A stretch of DNA of 64,000 bases from an uncultured Opitutia bacterium (GTDB taxonomy: Bacteria; Verrucomicrobiota; Verrucomicrobiia; Opitutales; Opitutaceae): assembly GCA_903840415.1 (NCBI GenBank), contig CAIMFY010000114.1, forward strand, positions 1 to 64,000, given 5' to 3'. The translations under genes and the position numbers were made by a program. The notes below the pieces were generated by a model that was given only the letters and a program-made list of their open reading frames with translations, made no database searches and was not told the origin of the DNA. Below, one piece after another: positions 53,584 to 63,075 of the stretch (position 1 is the stretch's first letter; every line of letters starts with the position of its first letter).

Positions 53584-55056
53584 ATGAAACCGACTACCCT
53601 CCTCTTGCTCGCCTCGCTGGTCGCCAACGTTGCGCTCTTTGGCCTATTCTACAGTGCCCGCACGCGCAGTCTCGCGGCGGGCGCCGCCGTCAAGTCTTCC
53701 GCGAACGTCACCCCGGCAGCCCGCGACAAATCTGCCGATAGTGCGCGTGTCGCCAGCGACTCCGCTCGCGATGCTGCGCTCGGTCGAGCGTTTGCGCGCT
53801 TCGCTGAAAAATTGCGCGCCGCGCAGGCCGCCAGCGCGGGCGGCGGCAAATGGTGGCGCAACCGCGTCGGCAACGGCGACCTCTCGCGTGAGCAGATGGC
53901 GCAGGCGCGCCGCGAATTGTCCGACGCGATGATCGCGGCGTTCGGCGATGATCTCGGCATTGGCGGCGACAACGGAAAACTGGAGTTTCTTCCGACAGAA
54001 AAACGCCAAAAGCTCCGCAACATTCTCGCCGACTACGACGAGTTGGAGGGAAAATATCGTGGATTGGGCGGCATCCAACTCGCCTCCGACAAGAAAGAAA
54101 TGAAGCTGCTTCAGACCGAGCGCACCCGCGATATCGCCGCACTGCTCTCAGCCGAGGAACTTGCTGAATACGAGATGCGCACCTCCGCCACCACGAGCAC
54201 GATTCGGAACCGCTACGGTGACGGCATCGCGACCGAGGAAGATTTCAAAAAAATCTACGCGCTCCAAAAGGCGTTCGACGACAAATTTTCGCCCGAAAAT
54301 TTTAACGGTCGCCTGACACCCGAGATGATGACGGCGCGCGCCGACGCCACGCAGCAACTTCAGGCCGATCTGCGCGCCGCCATCGGCGACGACGCCTACG
54401 CCGCGCTCAAACGCGCCGCCGACAGTGACCTTCGCCAAGTCGATGCGCTGGCCGCCCGCCTCAATCTCGCACCCGACACCACCGACCGCGTCGCCGCCAC
54501 GCGCGACAGCTACGCCGCCGAATCGCAACGCATTATGGCCGACACCTCGATGCCGTTTCCGCAGCGCCGCGAGCAAGTCCAGGCGCTGGCCGCCCGCGCG
54601 AAATCCGATCTCGCCGCCACGCTCGGCGCCGAGGCGGCCGATGCCTACGCGCAACGTTCGTCGTGGGTCAGCATGCTGCAAAGCGGGATGGGTTACTCGA
54701 CGACTCCGCCGGTCACCTCGGCCGGCGGACTCGCGCTCAGCGGCAATATCGGGCAGAGCGTGTTTCCGGTGATGCCGGCCGGGGTCGCCGGCAGCGGCAC
54801 GCGGCAAACGGTGAATTTTGTTGGCAGTCAGATTACCACCGACCGGCCGGTCTCGTTTAGTTCGGATGGCAATTTCATTATCGGTGGCACACCGTCGACT
54901 GCCGGCACGCAAGTTTACTCCGTCTCCACGACCGTCTCAAGCGACAGTCGCACGACGAGCGATGCATCCGGCGCGACCACGGTCACCAAGGTCATCACCG
55001 TAGGATCGCCGGCCGACGCAGTTTCGCCGCCGCCGGCGACTCCGCCGAAACCGTAA
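53584..55056 (+). CDS. membrane-anchored helical protein, paralogous family member 2
   Basis: 490 residues from ATG 53584. N-terminus MKPTTLLLLASLVANVALFG is a signal anchor shared with the two later copies (SLxANVxLxG). The helical body contains IAALLSAEELAEYEMRTSAT, ATEEDFKKIYALQKAFDDKF and DLRAAIGDDAYAALKRAADS, matching the paralogs. It has a longer Ser/Thr/Gly-rich C-terminus with a PPPATPPKP tail. No catalytic motif. The LTPxEL core loosely recalls LTxxQ (Spy/CpxP) periplasmic proteins, which I do not claim as homology. It starts 73 bp after the lipase gene. Confidence 0.78.
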   Translation: MKPTTLLLLASLVANVALFGLFYSARTRSLAAGAAVKSSANVTPAARDKSADSARVASDSARDAALGRAFARFAEKLRAAQAASAGGGKWWRNRVGNGDLSREQMAQARRELSDAMIAAFGDDLGIGGDNGKLEFLPTEKRQKLRNILADYDELEGKYRGLGGIQLASDKKEMKLLQTERTRDIAALLSAEELAEYEMRTSATTSTIRNRYGDGIATEEDFKKIYALQKAFDDKFSPENFNGRLTPEMMTARADATQQLQADLRAAIGDDAYAALKRAADSDLRQVDALAARLNLAPDTTDRVAATRDSYAAESQRIMADTSMPFPQRREQVQALAARAKSDLAATLGAEAADAYAQRSSWVSMLQSGMGYSTTPPVTSAGGLALSGNIGQSVFPVMPAGVAGSGTRQTVNFVGSQITTDRPVSFSSDGNFIIGGTPSTAGTQVYSVSTTVSSDSRTTSDASGATTVTKVITVGSPADAVSPPPATPPKP

Positions 55057-55084
55057 ATGCTGCCCTGCCACCGCCAGCGCCCGC

Positions 55085-56053
55085 TCACCCTTCCTCCGGC
55101 GGCTTCAGTTGCAGGACGACGTTGGCTAGCGTGATGAGGCCGCCGCCGACGAGCAGCGTCCACGTCGCGGTCTCATTCGGATAATCGATCAGTGCCCACG
55201 CGGAAAACAGTGCTGGCAAAAACAGCGCCATTACCGAGCTGAAAATTGGTTCGACGCAGTAGATCAGCCCCGCTTCGGTCGTCGTGACTTTCGGTTGCCA
55301 CATGTTCATCAGCAGAAACGCGGCGACGGTGGAGGCCAGCGTCAGGATGATGGTCAGCCCGAGCCACGGCGCCGATTGCCACGGCACGAGCAGCGTGTGC
55401 GCATTCGGCGCGAGCGCCGCCGCCGCCGCCCACATCACCACGCCCTCCGCCGCAAACATCACGAGCGTGAGCCGCGTGCTGTCGTTGCCGGAAAATTCCT
55501 TCCGCCCGAGCCAGAGAATCTGCCCCATGAAAAACACCGAGCATAGCAGCGTCTCCCACTCGCCGCGGCCGAACCGCAGCGCGTGCCAGTCGAATTTCCC
55601 GAGCAGCGCCACACCCGCCAGCACGAGGGCGCAGCACAACCAGATGTGCCCGCCGGGATTGCGCCGCAGGCGCACCGCGAGCCACACCGGAATCATGATG
55701 GCGTAAAACTGCGTGAGAAACGCCGACGTGCTCGCCGCGGTGAATTGCAGCGCATCGTTCTGCAAAAACATCCCCGTCGCGGTGAACAGCCCGAGCACCA
55801 CGCCCTGTTTCAACTCGCCGCGTGTGATCTGCGTGATCGACCGCGGCCGCCACAACACGAGCAGCGCGACCGCGATCGCGAAGCGCGGCGCCATCGTGTA
55901 GATCGCTGAAAACCACGGCCCCGCCGCGGGCACCAACTGCGCATGGATAAGTAGCAGCGACTTCACGATGGGGAAACTCACCGCCCAAAACAGGTTCGCG
56001 GCCACCAGCATCACGATGGCTTGCGGGCGCTGGGGGTGGTGGAGATCCTTCAT
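55085..56053 (-). CDS. EamA/DMT-family transporter
   Basis: 322 residues from ATG 56053. Ten transmembrane segments in two EamA repeats: AIVMLVAANLFWAVSFPIVKS, LQFTAASTSAFLTQFYAIMIPVWLAV and TTTEAGLIYCVEPIFSSVMALFLPALFS. It is in the opposite orientation to the surrounding paralogs. Its promoter must lie in the 138-bp gap shared divergently with paralog 3. Substrate unknown; it is the second EamA transporter beside this protein family. Confidence 0.86.
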   Translation of the reverse strand: MKDLHHPQRPQAIVMLVAANLFWAVSFPIVKSLLLIHAQLVPAAGPWFSAIYTMAPRFAIAVALLVLWRPRSITQITRGELKQGVVLGLFTATGMFLQNDALQFTAASTSAFLTQFYAIMIPVWLAVRLRRNPGGHIWLCCALVLAGVALLGKFDWHALRFGRGEWETLLCSVFFMGQILWLGRKEFSGNDSTRLTLVMFAAEGVVMWAAAAALAPNAHTLLVPWQSAPWLGLTIILTLASTVAAFLLMNMWQPKVTTTEAGLIYCVEPIFSSVMALFLPALFSAWALIDYPNETATWTLLVGGGLITLANVVLQLKPPEEG

Positions 56054-56191
56054 CGAAACCGATCAGTTTGGGTTGGCGCACTCGCTTCGCCAAGCCCGGA
56101 AACCCAATTAAAAGTTCGCGGTCACAGTCGGGACTCCGTAGAAAATTCGCCCAACGAAACGTCGGCTTGTTCGTCTCGCAGTGTTACCCCC

Positions 56192-57580
56192 ATGAAGTCG
56201 TCTCTGCTGTTGCTCACCAGTTCGCTCGCCGCGAACGCCGCGCTCTTTGGCGCGCTGGCGTGGCGGCCGGCGCTCGCGCCGCCGGCGTTCCGGGATTTTT
56301 TCGCGCGCAATTTTCACGTCGCCGACGCCGCGCTGGCTACGCCCAGCTCACCCGTCGTCGAGCGCGCGCCCCCGGCGCGGCCGTTGTGGACGCTGCTCCA
56401 GACCGACGACCTGCGCACCCTCGTTGCCCGCCTCCGTGCGGCGGGGTTTCCACCGGCGGTGATTCGCGAAATCCTACGGACGCAGGTCAACGCCCGTTAC
56501 AATTCGCGCCTTACCGCGCTGATGGAGCCCGACCCGAAGGTTCCCTACTGGCGGGTCGGGTCTTCCTTCTACGGCGTCGATGCCAAGCGCAACGAGGAGA
56601 TCAACCAACTCCAGCGCGACCGCGCCAAGGCCCTCCGCGATCTGCTCACCGACGATTTCTTCGCCACCGGCGATGTGACCGCAGCGCAGCGCCGCCAGTT
56701 TGGCGATCTGCCCCGGCAAAAAATCGACGCCCTCCAGCGCATCGAGGACGACTACACTGAAATGATGTCGCAGGTGCGCGCCGGGATGAACGGCATCACG
56801 CTGCCCGAAGATAAGGCAAAACTCGCGCTGCTCATCCGCGAAAAGCAGACCGATCTCGCCGCCGTCCTCACCCCTGCGGAACTCGCCGACTACACGATGC
56901 GCACGTCGCCCATCACCAACCTGCTTCGCACGCGGCTCGATACGTTCGATCCCTCTGCGGGCGAATTTCAGGCGATTTTCCAGACGCAGCAGGCGCTCAA
57001 CGACAAATTATCCGTCGGCACCAGCGGCGGCAATGTGTCGGCGGGCGACTTTCAACAGCGTCAAGCCGCGCAGGCGGAAGTCGAAGCCCAGTTGAAGACC
57101 GCACTCGGCGATGCGCGCTACGCCGAATATTCGCGGGCCGTCAGCAGCGAGTTTCAGCAACTCAGCCGGCTCGCGCAGCGCGACAACCTGCCCGCCGCCG
57201 CCGCCGTGCAGGCCTACACTGCCCGCGACCAAGTCACCGTAGAGTCGAACCGCATCTTCGACGACAACACGCTCAGCGTGGATCAAAAGCTGGCTGCACT
57301 CCAGTCGCTCGCGCAAAACACCCGCGCCCAACTTCTTGCCACCCTCGGCCCGACTTCCGGCCCGGCGTATGTGAAAATTGCCGACCAGTGGCTCACCAAC
57401 GTCGAGCGCGGCAGCGCCGTTTCGTTTAACTCCGGTGGTGGTGGCATAACCACTATGACTACGAACAACGGCGTTACCTCGATGGTCTCGCTCGGTGGCA
57501 GTTACCCGAGCTTTCGCCGGCTGCCAGGTGCTTTTCCAGCTCCGCGTCCCGCTACTAACATCAGCAATCCGAGGCCATGA
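56192..57580 (+). CDS. membrane-anchored helical protein, paralogous family member 3
   Basis: 462 residues from ATG 56192 (MKSSLLLLTSSLAANAALFG). It carries the full family layout: signal anchor, an N-terminal element LVARLRAAGFPPAVIREILRTQV (about 73-95), LPRQKIDALQRIEDDY, then the core LAAVLTPAELADYTMRTSPI with FQAIFQTQQALNDKL and LKTALGDARYAEYSRAVS. Entirely helical prediction. Its stop overlaps the next paralog start (ATGA), so members 3 and 4 are made together. Confidence 0.8.
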   Translation: MKSSLLLLTSSLAANAALFGALAWRPALAPPAFRDFFARNFHVADAALATPSSPVVERAPPARPLWTLLQTDDLRTLVARLRAAGFPPAVIREILRTQVNARYNSRLTALMEPDPKVPYWRVGSSFYGVDAKRNEEINQLQRDRAKALRDLLTDDFFATGDVTAAQRRQFGDLPRQKIDALQRIEDDYTEMMSQVRAGMNGITLPEDKAKLALLIREKQTDLAAVLTPAELADYTMRTSPITNLLRTRLDTFDPSAGEFQAIFQTQQALNDKLSVGTSGGNVSAGDFQQRQAAQAEVEAQLKTALGDARYAEYSRAVSSEFQQLSRLAQRDNLPAAAAVQAYTARDQVTVESNRIFDDNTLSVDQKLAALQSLAQNTRAQLLATLGPTSGPAYVKIADQWLTNVERGSAVSFNSGGGGITTMTTNNGVTSMVSLGGSYPSFRRLPGAFPAPRPATNISNPRP

Positions 57581-58791
57581 AGATCTCCACTCTCATCCTC
57601 GCTGGTTCGCTGGCGGCCAATGTCATTCTCCTCGGGATGATCGCAGTCGGCTCGTCGGACGATTCTAGTTCTGCGCCGAGCCCGGTGCGCCAAAATCTGT
57701 CGAAGGCAAAATCGTCCGCGCCCGCCGCTGCCCCCGGTTCCGCTGCGTGGGCCGAGTTGCAAACCGGCGATCTCGCCGCGCAGCGCGATCGGCTCCGGGC
57801 CGAGGGCTTTCCGCCGGAAATTGTCCGCGCCATTCTGGCGGCGCAGGTGGGCGAAAGTTTCGCCGCCCGCCGCAAGGCCATCGAGCAGGCGCAGGCCGAG
57901 GTGCCGTTTTGGAAAAATCCGATCCGCGATCCGAAGCTACAGGCGGCGTTTCGCGACCTCGGCCGCGAGCAGGATAAAATCCTGAAAGATCTCCTCGGCC
58001 ACGACGCCCGCAACGACGATCCTACCTACGTCGCCTACCTCCGCCGCCAGTTCGGCAACCTGCCCGACGACAAGGTCGATCAACTCCGGCAAATCCTCGA
58101 CGACTACAACCAGCAGCGCTCCGACATTTTTCTGAATTCCCGCAACGGCCCGATTCTGCCCGACGAGCAGCAGAAAATCGCCGCCCTCGACAAGGCGATG
58201 CACGCCGACTACGCCGCCGTCCTGAGTCCGGCGGAACTCGCCGACTACGATCTTCGCTCCAGCAACACCGCCCAGTCGCTGCGCTACAGCCTCGCTGCGT
58301 TCGACGCCACCGAGCCGGAATACCGCTCCATCTTCCAGCTCCAGCAGGCGTTCGACGACAAATACGGCCGCATGTATGGCATGCCTTCCCCGGATGAGAT
58401 GCAGGCGCGCAGCGCGGCGCAAAAGCAGTTGACCGCCGACATCGCGGCCGCCCTCGGCCCCGATCGCGCGGCCGACTACCAGCGCGCGACCGACTACAGT
58501 TATCGCCAGACGAGTCAGCTCGTGGCGCGGCTGGAACTGCCGCCGGAAACCGCGAACCAAGTTTACGCCACGCAACAGGATCTCCAGCAGCGGGCCCGCA
58601 CTGTCCAGATGGACCGCACCCTCGCCCCGGCGGATCGCGCGGCGCAACTTTCCAGTCTCGCGACGGAAGCGCAGACGCGACTCACAACCTCGCTCGGTCC
58701 GCAGGGCTACGACGCCTACCGGCAAAACGGCATGGGCTCCTGGCTGCAGATGCTTGCGCCCCGCCCGGCCATGCCGCCGCCGCGGGAGTAG
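57577..58791 (+). CDS. membrane-anchored helical protein, paralogous family member 4
   Basis: 404 residues; ATG 57577 overlaps the previous stop. Signal anchor MKISTLILAGSLAANVILLG. Family elements: DRLRAEGFPPEIVRAILAAQV, LPDDKVDQLRQILDDYNQQR, YAAVLSPAELADYDLRSSNT, YRSIFQLQQAFDDKYG and IAAALGPDRAADYQRATD, with a proline-rich end. It abuts the convergent histidine kinase gene with only 3 bp between stops. Function unknown. Confidence 0.8.
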   Translation: MKISTLILAGSLAANVILLGMIAVGSSDDSSSAPSPVRQNLSKAKSSAPAAAPGSAAWAELQTGDLAAQRDRLRAEGFPPEIVRAILAAQVGESFAARRKAIEQAQAEVPFWKNPIRDPKLQAAFRDLGREQDKILKDLLGHDARNDDPTYVAYLRRQFGNLPDDKVDQLRQILDDYNQQRSDIFLNSRNGPILPDEQQKIAALDKAMHADYAAVLSPAELADYDLRSSNTAQSLRYSLAAFDATEPEYRSIFQLQQAFDDKYGRMYGMPSPDEMQARSAAQKQLTADIAAALGPDRAADYQRATDYSYRQTSQLVARLELPPETANQVYATQQDLQQRARTVQMDRTLAPADRAAQLSSLATEAQTRLTTSLGPQGYDAYRQNGMGSWLQMLAPRPAMPPPRE

Positions 58792-58794
58792 CCG

Positions 58795-61389
58795 CTATTT
58801 TTTCGCCGAACCGCGCGCGGCTTGATAGCGGTGAAACGCCGCTTCGAGTTCCGACAGTCGGAGAGGTTTTACGAGGTAATCGTTCGCGCCGGCGGCCAGC
58901 GCCCGCGCCTTTTGTTCCTCGCGCGCGTCGGCGGTGAGCGCGGAAATCCAGATCGTCTGGGCGCGCGCGCCCGCCCGCCCGGCGCGGATTTCCGCAAGTG
59001 CGCTGAGGCCGTCGAGTTCCGGCATGTGCAGATCGAGCAGCACAAAATCAAAGGCGGCGTCGTCGCGGGCGAGTTCCTCGCGGGCGAGCCGGCCGTTGCC
59101 GACTGCGTGCCACGTGCAGCCCAGATTCGTCAGCACCTTTTGCATGAGCCGTTGGTTGACGGCGTTGTCCTCCACGAGCAGCACGCGCAACCCGAAGTGC
59201 GTCGATGCCGCCGTCGGTGCCGCGACCGGTCGCAGCCCGCTCACCAAGTCGAACAGCACCGCGTGGTGCAGCGGATAATTGACGATGAGGCGGAAATGCG
59301 TGCGCAGCGCGTTGCGCAATTCCGTGTTGAGCGTGACCGGCACGAGCGCGAACGCCTGCGCGGGCGGCAGGGCGGGCGTCGGCGCTGTCTGTGCGGCGAG
59401 CGAGCGGGCGAGCGGTTCATCCACCGCGACGAGCGCGAGATCCCACGGCGTCGCCGGCAATGCGGCGATCGCATCGACCTCGACACAGGGCGCCTGCCAG
59501 CGGACCGCGAGCCGCCCCAGTTCGCGGCGGAAGGCGCTCGGCGGCCCGACCAGCACGAGGCGCAGTCCCTCCAGCGTGGACGCTGGTGCCGGTGGACTCA
59601 ATACGGCGCTCCGGAGGTTGAACATAAACGTCGAACCACGACCAGCGTCGCTGAGGAGCGAGATGTCACCGCCCATGAGCCGCACCAAATCTCGGCAGAT
59701 TGCGAGGCCGAGACCGGTGCCGCCGTGCTTTCGGGTCGACGACGAGTCGAGTTGCGTGAACGGCTTGAAAAGTTTCGTGCCCTCTTCGGGCGTGATGCCG
59801 ACACCGGTATCCCGCACGGTAAACACGAGGTTCGTCTCCGCCGGATTAGCGGCCGGGGTGGCGCCGCCGCGCGCCAGTGCGACCGTGACCTCGATCTCGC
59901 CGGCCTCGGTGAATTTCACGGCGTTGCTCACGAGGTTGACCAGCACCTGCCGCAGCCGGCCGCTGTCAGCCAGGATCGCCGCCGGCACGTCGTCCTCGAC
60001 CCAGTGCAGCAGGCTGAGTTTTTTCGCATGGGCGCGGTCGGCCAGCAAATCGAGTGCCTCCTCGATGCACTCGCGCGGATCGCACGGGCCGAGTTCGAGC
60101 TTCAACTTGCCGGTTTCGATTCGCGCAAAGTCGAGGATGTCGCCCGTGAGCTGCATCAGCGCCTCGCCGCCACCGCGGATCGTCTCGACGTAGTCGCGCT
60201 GTTCGGCGTTGAGCGGTGAGTGGAGCAGCAGGTTGGTGAAGCCGATGATGCCGTTGAGCGGCGTGCGCACCTCGTGGCTCATCGTCGCGAGAAACTGTCC
60301 CTTCGCCCGATCCCCCGCGAGCGCGAGATCGCGGGCCTCGCGCAGTTCGGTTTCCTGCTTCTTGAACTCGGTCATGTCGTCAAACACCGCGACGAAACAC
60401 GACAGGCTGCCGTCGCGGTTCTTCACCGGCGTGATCACGCCGCGCACCGGATAGACCGTCCCGTCCTTACGCTGGTTGAACCATTCGCCCTCCCACGCCT
60501 GGCCCGACCGCACGCTCGAAACCATGTCGGCGAACCGTTCCGGCGGCGTGTCCGCCGTCTGGAACTCGCGCCACTTGCGACCGATCAACTCACGGCGTGA
60601 GTAACCGATTTGCCGCGACAGTCCGCGGTTCGCAAACTCGATGACCCCGTCGAGATCGATGATCAGGAGCGCCGAGTGGCTCTGTTCCATCGCCTCCGAC
60701 AGGTTGCGGATCGCCTCGCGCTGCTCGAGCTGGCGGCGCACGACCAGCCAGCCGACGAAGGGTAGGCCGAGGGCGAGCCACGCTGCGAGCGTGTGCCCGG
60801 CGATGGCACTCCATACCTCGAATTGCCATTCCGAGGCCGCCAGATTCAAGCCGATGAACTCGCGCCGCGGCCAATCGGGTTTCGTGGACGGCGCCTCCGC
60901 GATCGGGGCGTAGCCGGTCACCCACGTTTCTGCGCCCCCGGCGATCGAGCCATCGGTCGCCGGCACGCCGGCCCGCGCGATCAGGTGGAGCCCCGGGAAA
61001 TCCGCCGCCACCGGAAATTCGTCGCCGGGCATCGCCTCCGGTCTGCTCCCGGGCGGAGCCGAGTCCGCGAGATAAATCACGCGGCCAGTCTCGGGTTCGA
61101 AACGCAAAATGAAGACCGCGCGCACATGCGGATTCACGTCCCGCAGCTCGGCTAGCTTGCGTTTGATCGCCGTGTAGCCCGGTCGTGCGATCACCGTCCG
61201 GTCGCCGGCGAGTCGCTGCACTTCGCCCGGGTCGAAGGCCTCCGCGCACCATTTCGCATCGGCCACCAAGCCGCTGAGAATCCGCGTTTGCTCCCGGTGG
61301 TAGCCAATCACCCCGACTCCCGCACCCGCGACAAAGATCGCCGCCCAGCCGGCGGCGATCAGTAATTTACTCAGGCGAGGCAGCGGCAT
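58795..61389 (-). CDS. membrane PAS hybrid histidine kinase with C-terminal receiver
   Basis: 864 residues. TM1 about 8-30 and TM2 about 198-216 enclose a periplasmic sensor (about 31-197). A PAS domain covers about 232-345 (IDLDGVIEFANRGLSRQIGYSRREL). HisKA has His in FLATMSHEVRTPLNG (about 372), and HATPase has NLVSNAVKFT, DTGVGIT and GTGLGLAICRD. A degenerate receiver-like block starts at LRLVLVGPPSAFRR and has no acidic pair. The functional receiver has VLLVEDNAVN, phospho-Asp LLDLHMPELDG and LVKPLR (about 735-855). It likely senses a periplasmic signal and phosphorylates its own receiver; no partner regulator is adjacent. Convergent with paralog 4. Confidence 0.87.
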   Translation of the reverse strand: MPLPRLSKLLIAAGWAAIFVAGAGVGVIGYHREQTRILSGLVADAKWCAEAFDPGEVQRLAGDRTVIARPGYTAIKRKLAELRDVNPHVRAVFILRFEPETGRVIYLADSAPPGSRPEAMPGDEFPVAADFPGLHLIARAGVPATDGSIAGGAETWVTGYAPIAEAPSTKPDWPRREFIGLNLAASEWQFEVWSAIAGHTLAAWLALGLPFVGWLVVRRQLEQREAIRNLSEAMEQSHSALLIIDLDGVIEFANRGLSRQIGYSRRELIGRKWREFQTADTPPERFADMVSSVRSGQAWEGEWFNQRKDGTVYPVRGVITPVKNRDGSLSCFVAVFDDMTEFKKQETELREARDLALAGDRAKGQFLATMSHEVRTPLNGIIGFTNLLLHSPLNAEQRDYVETIRGGGEALMQLTGDILDFARIETGKLKLELGPCDPRECIEEALDLLADRAHAKKLSLLHWVEDDVPAAILADSGRLRQVLVNLVSNAVKFTEAGEIEVTVALARGGATPAANPAETNLVFTVRDTGVGITPEEGTKLFKPFTQLDSSSTRKHGGTGLGLAICRDLVRLMGGDISLLSDAGRGSTFMFNLRSAVLSPPAPASTLEGLRLVLVGPPSAFRRELGRLAVRWQAPCVEVDAIAALPATPWDLALVAVDEPLARSLAAQTAPTPALPPAQAFALVPVTLNTELRNALRTHFRLIVNYPLHHAVLFDLVSGLRPVAAPTAASTHFGLRVLLVEDNAVNQRLMQKVLTNLGCTWHAVGNGRLAREELARDDAAFDFVLLDLHMPELDGLSALAEIRAGRAGARAQTIWISALTADAREEQKARALAAGANDYLVKPLRLSELEAAFHRYQAARGSAKK

Positions 61390-61449
61390 GGCGGTCGGTC
61401 GACCGCACTCAAGGCTGCGACTTCCGACGGCGCAACCTTGAAGGCTATT

Positions 61450-63075
61450 TTACTCCATTCGCGGCGCCCGCTGGTCGCGCCCGCCTTGGTGCAAAATGAC
61501 CGCGACAACCTTGCCGGCAACATCGCGCTCGAACGACAGGCGCGCGTCCACCACCTTGAGGAAGAACTCGTCCTTCGCCGTTGCGAACACCGGAAATTTC
61601 GGCTGCCCGGTCAACTGCGTGAACAGCGCACCGTTCGTCTCCGTCATCGTGCAGATCACCGTCGGCGCGAGCGCATACCGGCCGGCATAGTCGCGCAATG
61701 TCTCGACTGGCAGCGAGATTTCCTTCGGCGGCGGTGGGAGTTCGCCGCGCGGCCCGCGTAGATCCCGGCCGTTCTGGTGCAGCACCAGCGCGGTGACTTT
61801 GCCCGCAGGATCGCGCTCGAACGAAACTTCCGCGGGCACGCCGACCACGGCAAAGCGATCGTCGCCCGCCTTGCGCAAGCCCACCCGCGGCTGACCCGTC
61901 GCCTGGATCGCGAGTGCGCCGTTGCGCGTTACCACATCAATCGCGAACACGGACGACAACGGGTAGCGGCCAACATAATCGGCTGCGTCGGGAATCTTTT
62001 CCGTGACCGGCGCGGGCGGTTTCATGCCGATCAATCCAAACCCGAGCGCGTCGCAGCTCGTCGCATCGTTGGCGAGCAGTGCGACCCCGCGGCCGGCCGC
62101 CGGACAAAACGCCACGAACGCGTGGTAGCCGTTCGTCGCGCCGTTGTGCCAGTATACCGGCCGGTCTTTTTCGCCGGAGATGAACCAGCCAAAACCGATC
62201 TGGGCACCGACATCGATCGCCTCGCGTTGTGGTTTCAGAGCCTCCGCCAGCGCAGCCGTGAGCGGCGACTCCGTGCGGCCAAGGCAGAATTCCAGAAACA
62301 CACCGAGGTCCCGTGGCGAAGAAACGATCGCGCCGGCGGGCGCCTCCGCTTGAAAAGTCCAGGTCGGCACGCGGGCGCCCGCGCTGTGACCGGGCGCGAG
62401 TTCCGCCGGCGTCGGAATGCCTGTGAGCGCAAGCGACGTCGCCGTCATCTTCAGCGGCGCAATCACGTGCGCCGTGAGCGCATCCGCATAGCTCGTGCCC
62501 CACGCGGCACCGAGCGCCTCGCCGAGCACGCCGACGCCGAAGTTTGAGTAATTCACGGCGCGGCCTACTGGCGCCGTCGGCCCGTGCACTCGCAACGCCG
62601 TGACGAGCGCCGCGTGATCGTAGGTGGCGTAGGGGTTGGGGCTGGCATCGGGATTCGGCCCGATGTTCGCCGGCAATCGGGGCAGGCCCGAACTGTGCGT
62701 CGTCAGCGAGAGCAGCGTGATGGTGGCGAGCTTCGCCTGATCGGGATCGTTGGTTGGCAGCAGAAATTTCGCCGCCGGATCGTTGCGGGACACCTTGCCC
62801 GCGCGTTCGCTCTCCGCGAGGAGCAGCGCCGTGAAGACCTTGGTCACCGAGCCGACTTGAAAACGCGTGTCGGCCGAGAGCGGCCGCGGATCGTCGGAGG
62901 AATATTTTCCGCTTTGCGCAAAGGCCACGCCGTCGGTGTCGATCCAAGTCGCCGCGACGCCCCCCGGCAGATCGCGGCTCCAGGTGTCGAGCTGGGTCTG
63001 CAGATCCGCCGGGGGTTTGGCGGCGGTGAATGAACAGACGAGCAAGGCTGGCAACAATCGGAGGACGGTTTTCAT
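61450..63075 (-). CDS. exported serine hydrolase (class C beta-lactamase/DD-peptidase fold)
   Basis: 541 residues from ATG 63075 (MKTVLRLLPALLVCSFTAAK). Catalytic motifs: SVTK in RFQVGSVTKVF (Ser about 76), YSN in AVNYSNFGVGVLGEAL, and HNG in VYWHNGATNGYH. The C-terminal part has two similar DUF3471-type units (YVGRYPLSSVFAIDV ... SFERDPAGKVTALVLHQNGRD; YAGRYALAPTVICTM ... SFERDVAGKVVAVILHQGGRD). Such proteins cleave peptides or esters in the periplasm; antibiotic resistance is not implied. Its start overlaps the stop of the anti-sigma-like gene (ATGA). Confidence 0.85.
   Translation of the reverse strand: MKTVLRLLPALLVCSFTAAKPPADLQTQLDTWSRDLPGGVAATWIDTDGVAFAQSGKYSSDDPRPLSADTRFQVGSVTKVFTALLLAESERAGKVSRNDPAAKFLLPTNDPDQAKLATITLLSLTTHSSGLPRLPANIGPNPDASPNPYATYDHAALVTALRVHGPTAPVGRAVNYSNFGVGVLGEALGAAWGTSYADALTAHVIAPLKMTATSLALTGIPTPAELAPGHSAGARVPTWTFQAEAPAGAIVSSPRDLGVFLEFCLGRTESPLTAALAEALKPQREAIDVGAQIGFGWFISGEKDRPVYWHNGATNGYHAFVAFCPAAGRGVALLANDATSCDALGFGLIGMKPPAPVTEKIPDAADYVGRYPLSSVFAIDVVTRNGALAIQATGQPRVGLRKAGDDRFAVVGVPAEVSFERDPAGKVTALVLHQNGRDLRGPRGELPPPPKEISLPVETLRDYAGRYALAPTVICTMTETNGALFTQLTGQPKFPVFATAKDEFFLKVVDARLSFERDVAGKVVAVILHQGGRDQRAPRME

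Noticed and set aside
61450-63075. Antibiotic-resistance beta-lactamase
   Set aside because: It has the serine beta-lactamase/DD-peptidase fold motifs, but its length, DUF3471-like tail and operon context fit the broad peptidase/esterase group, not a resistance enzyme.
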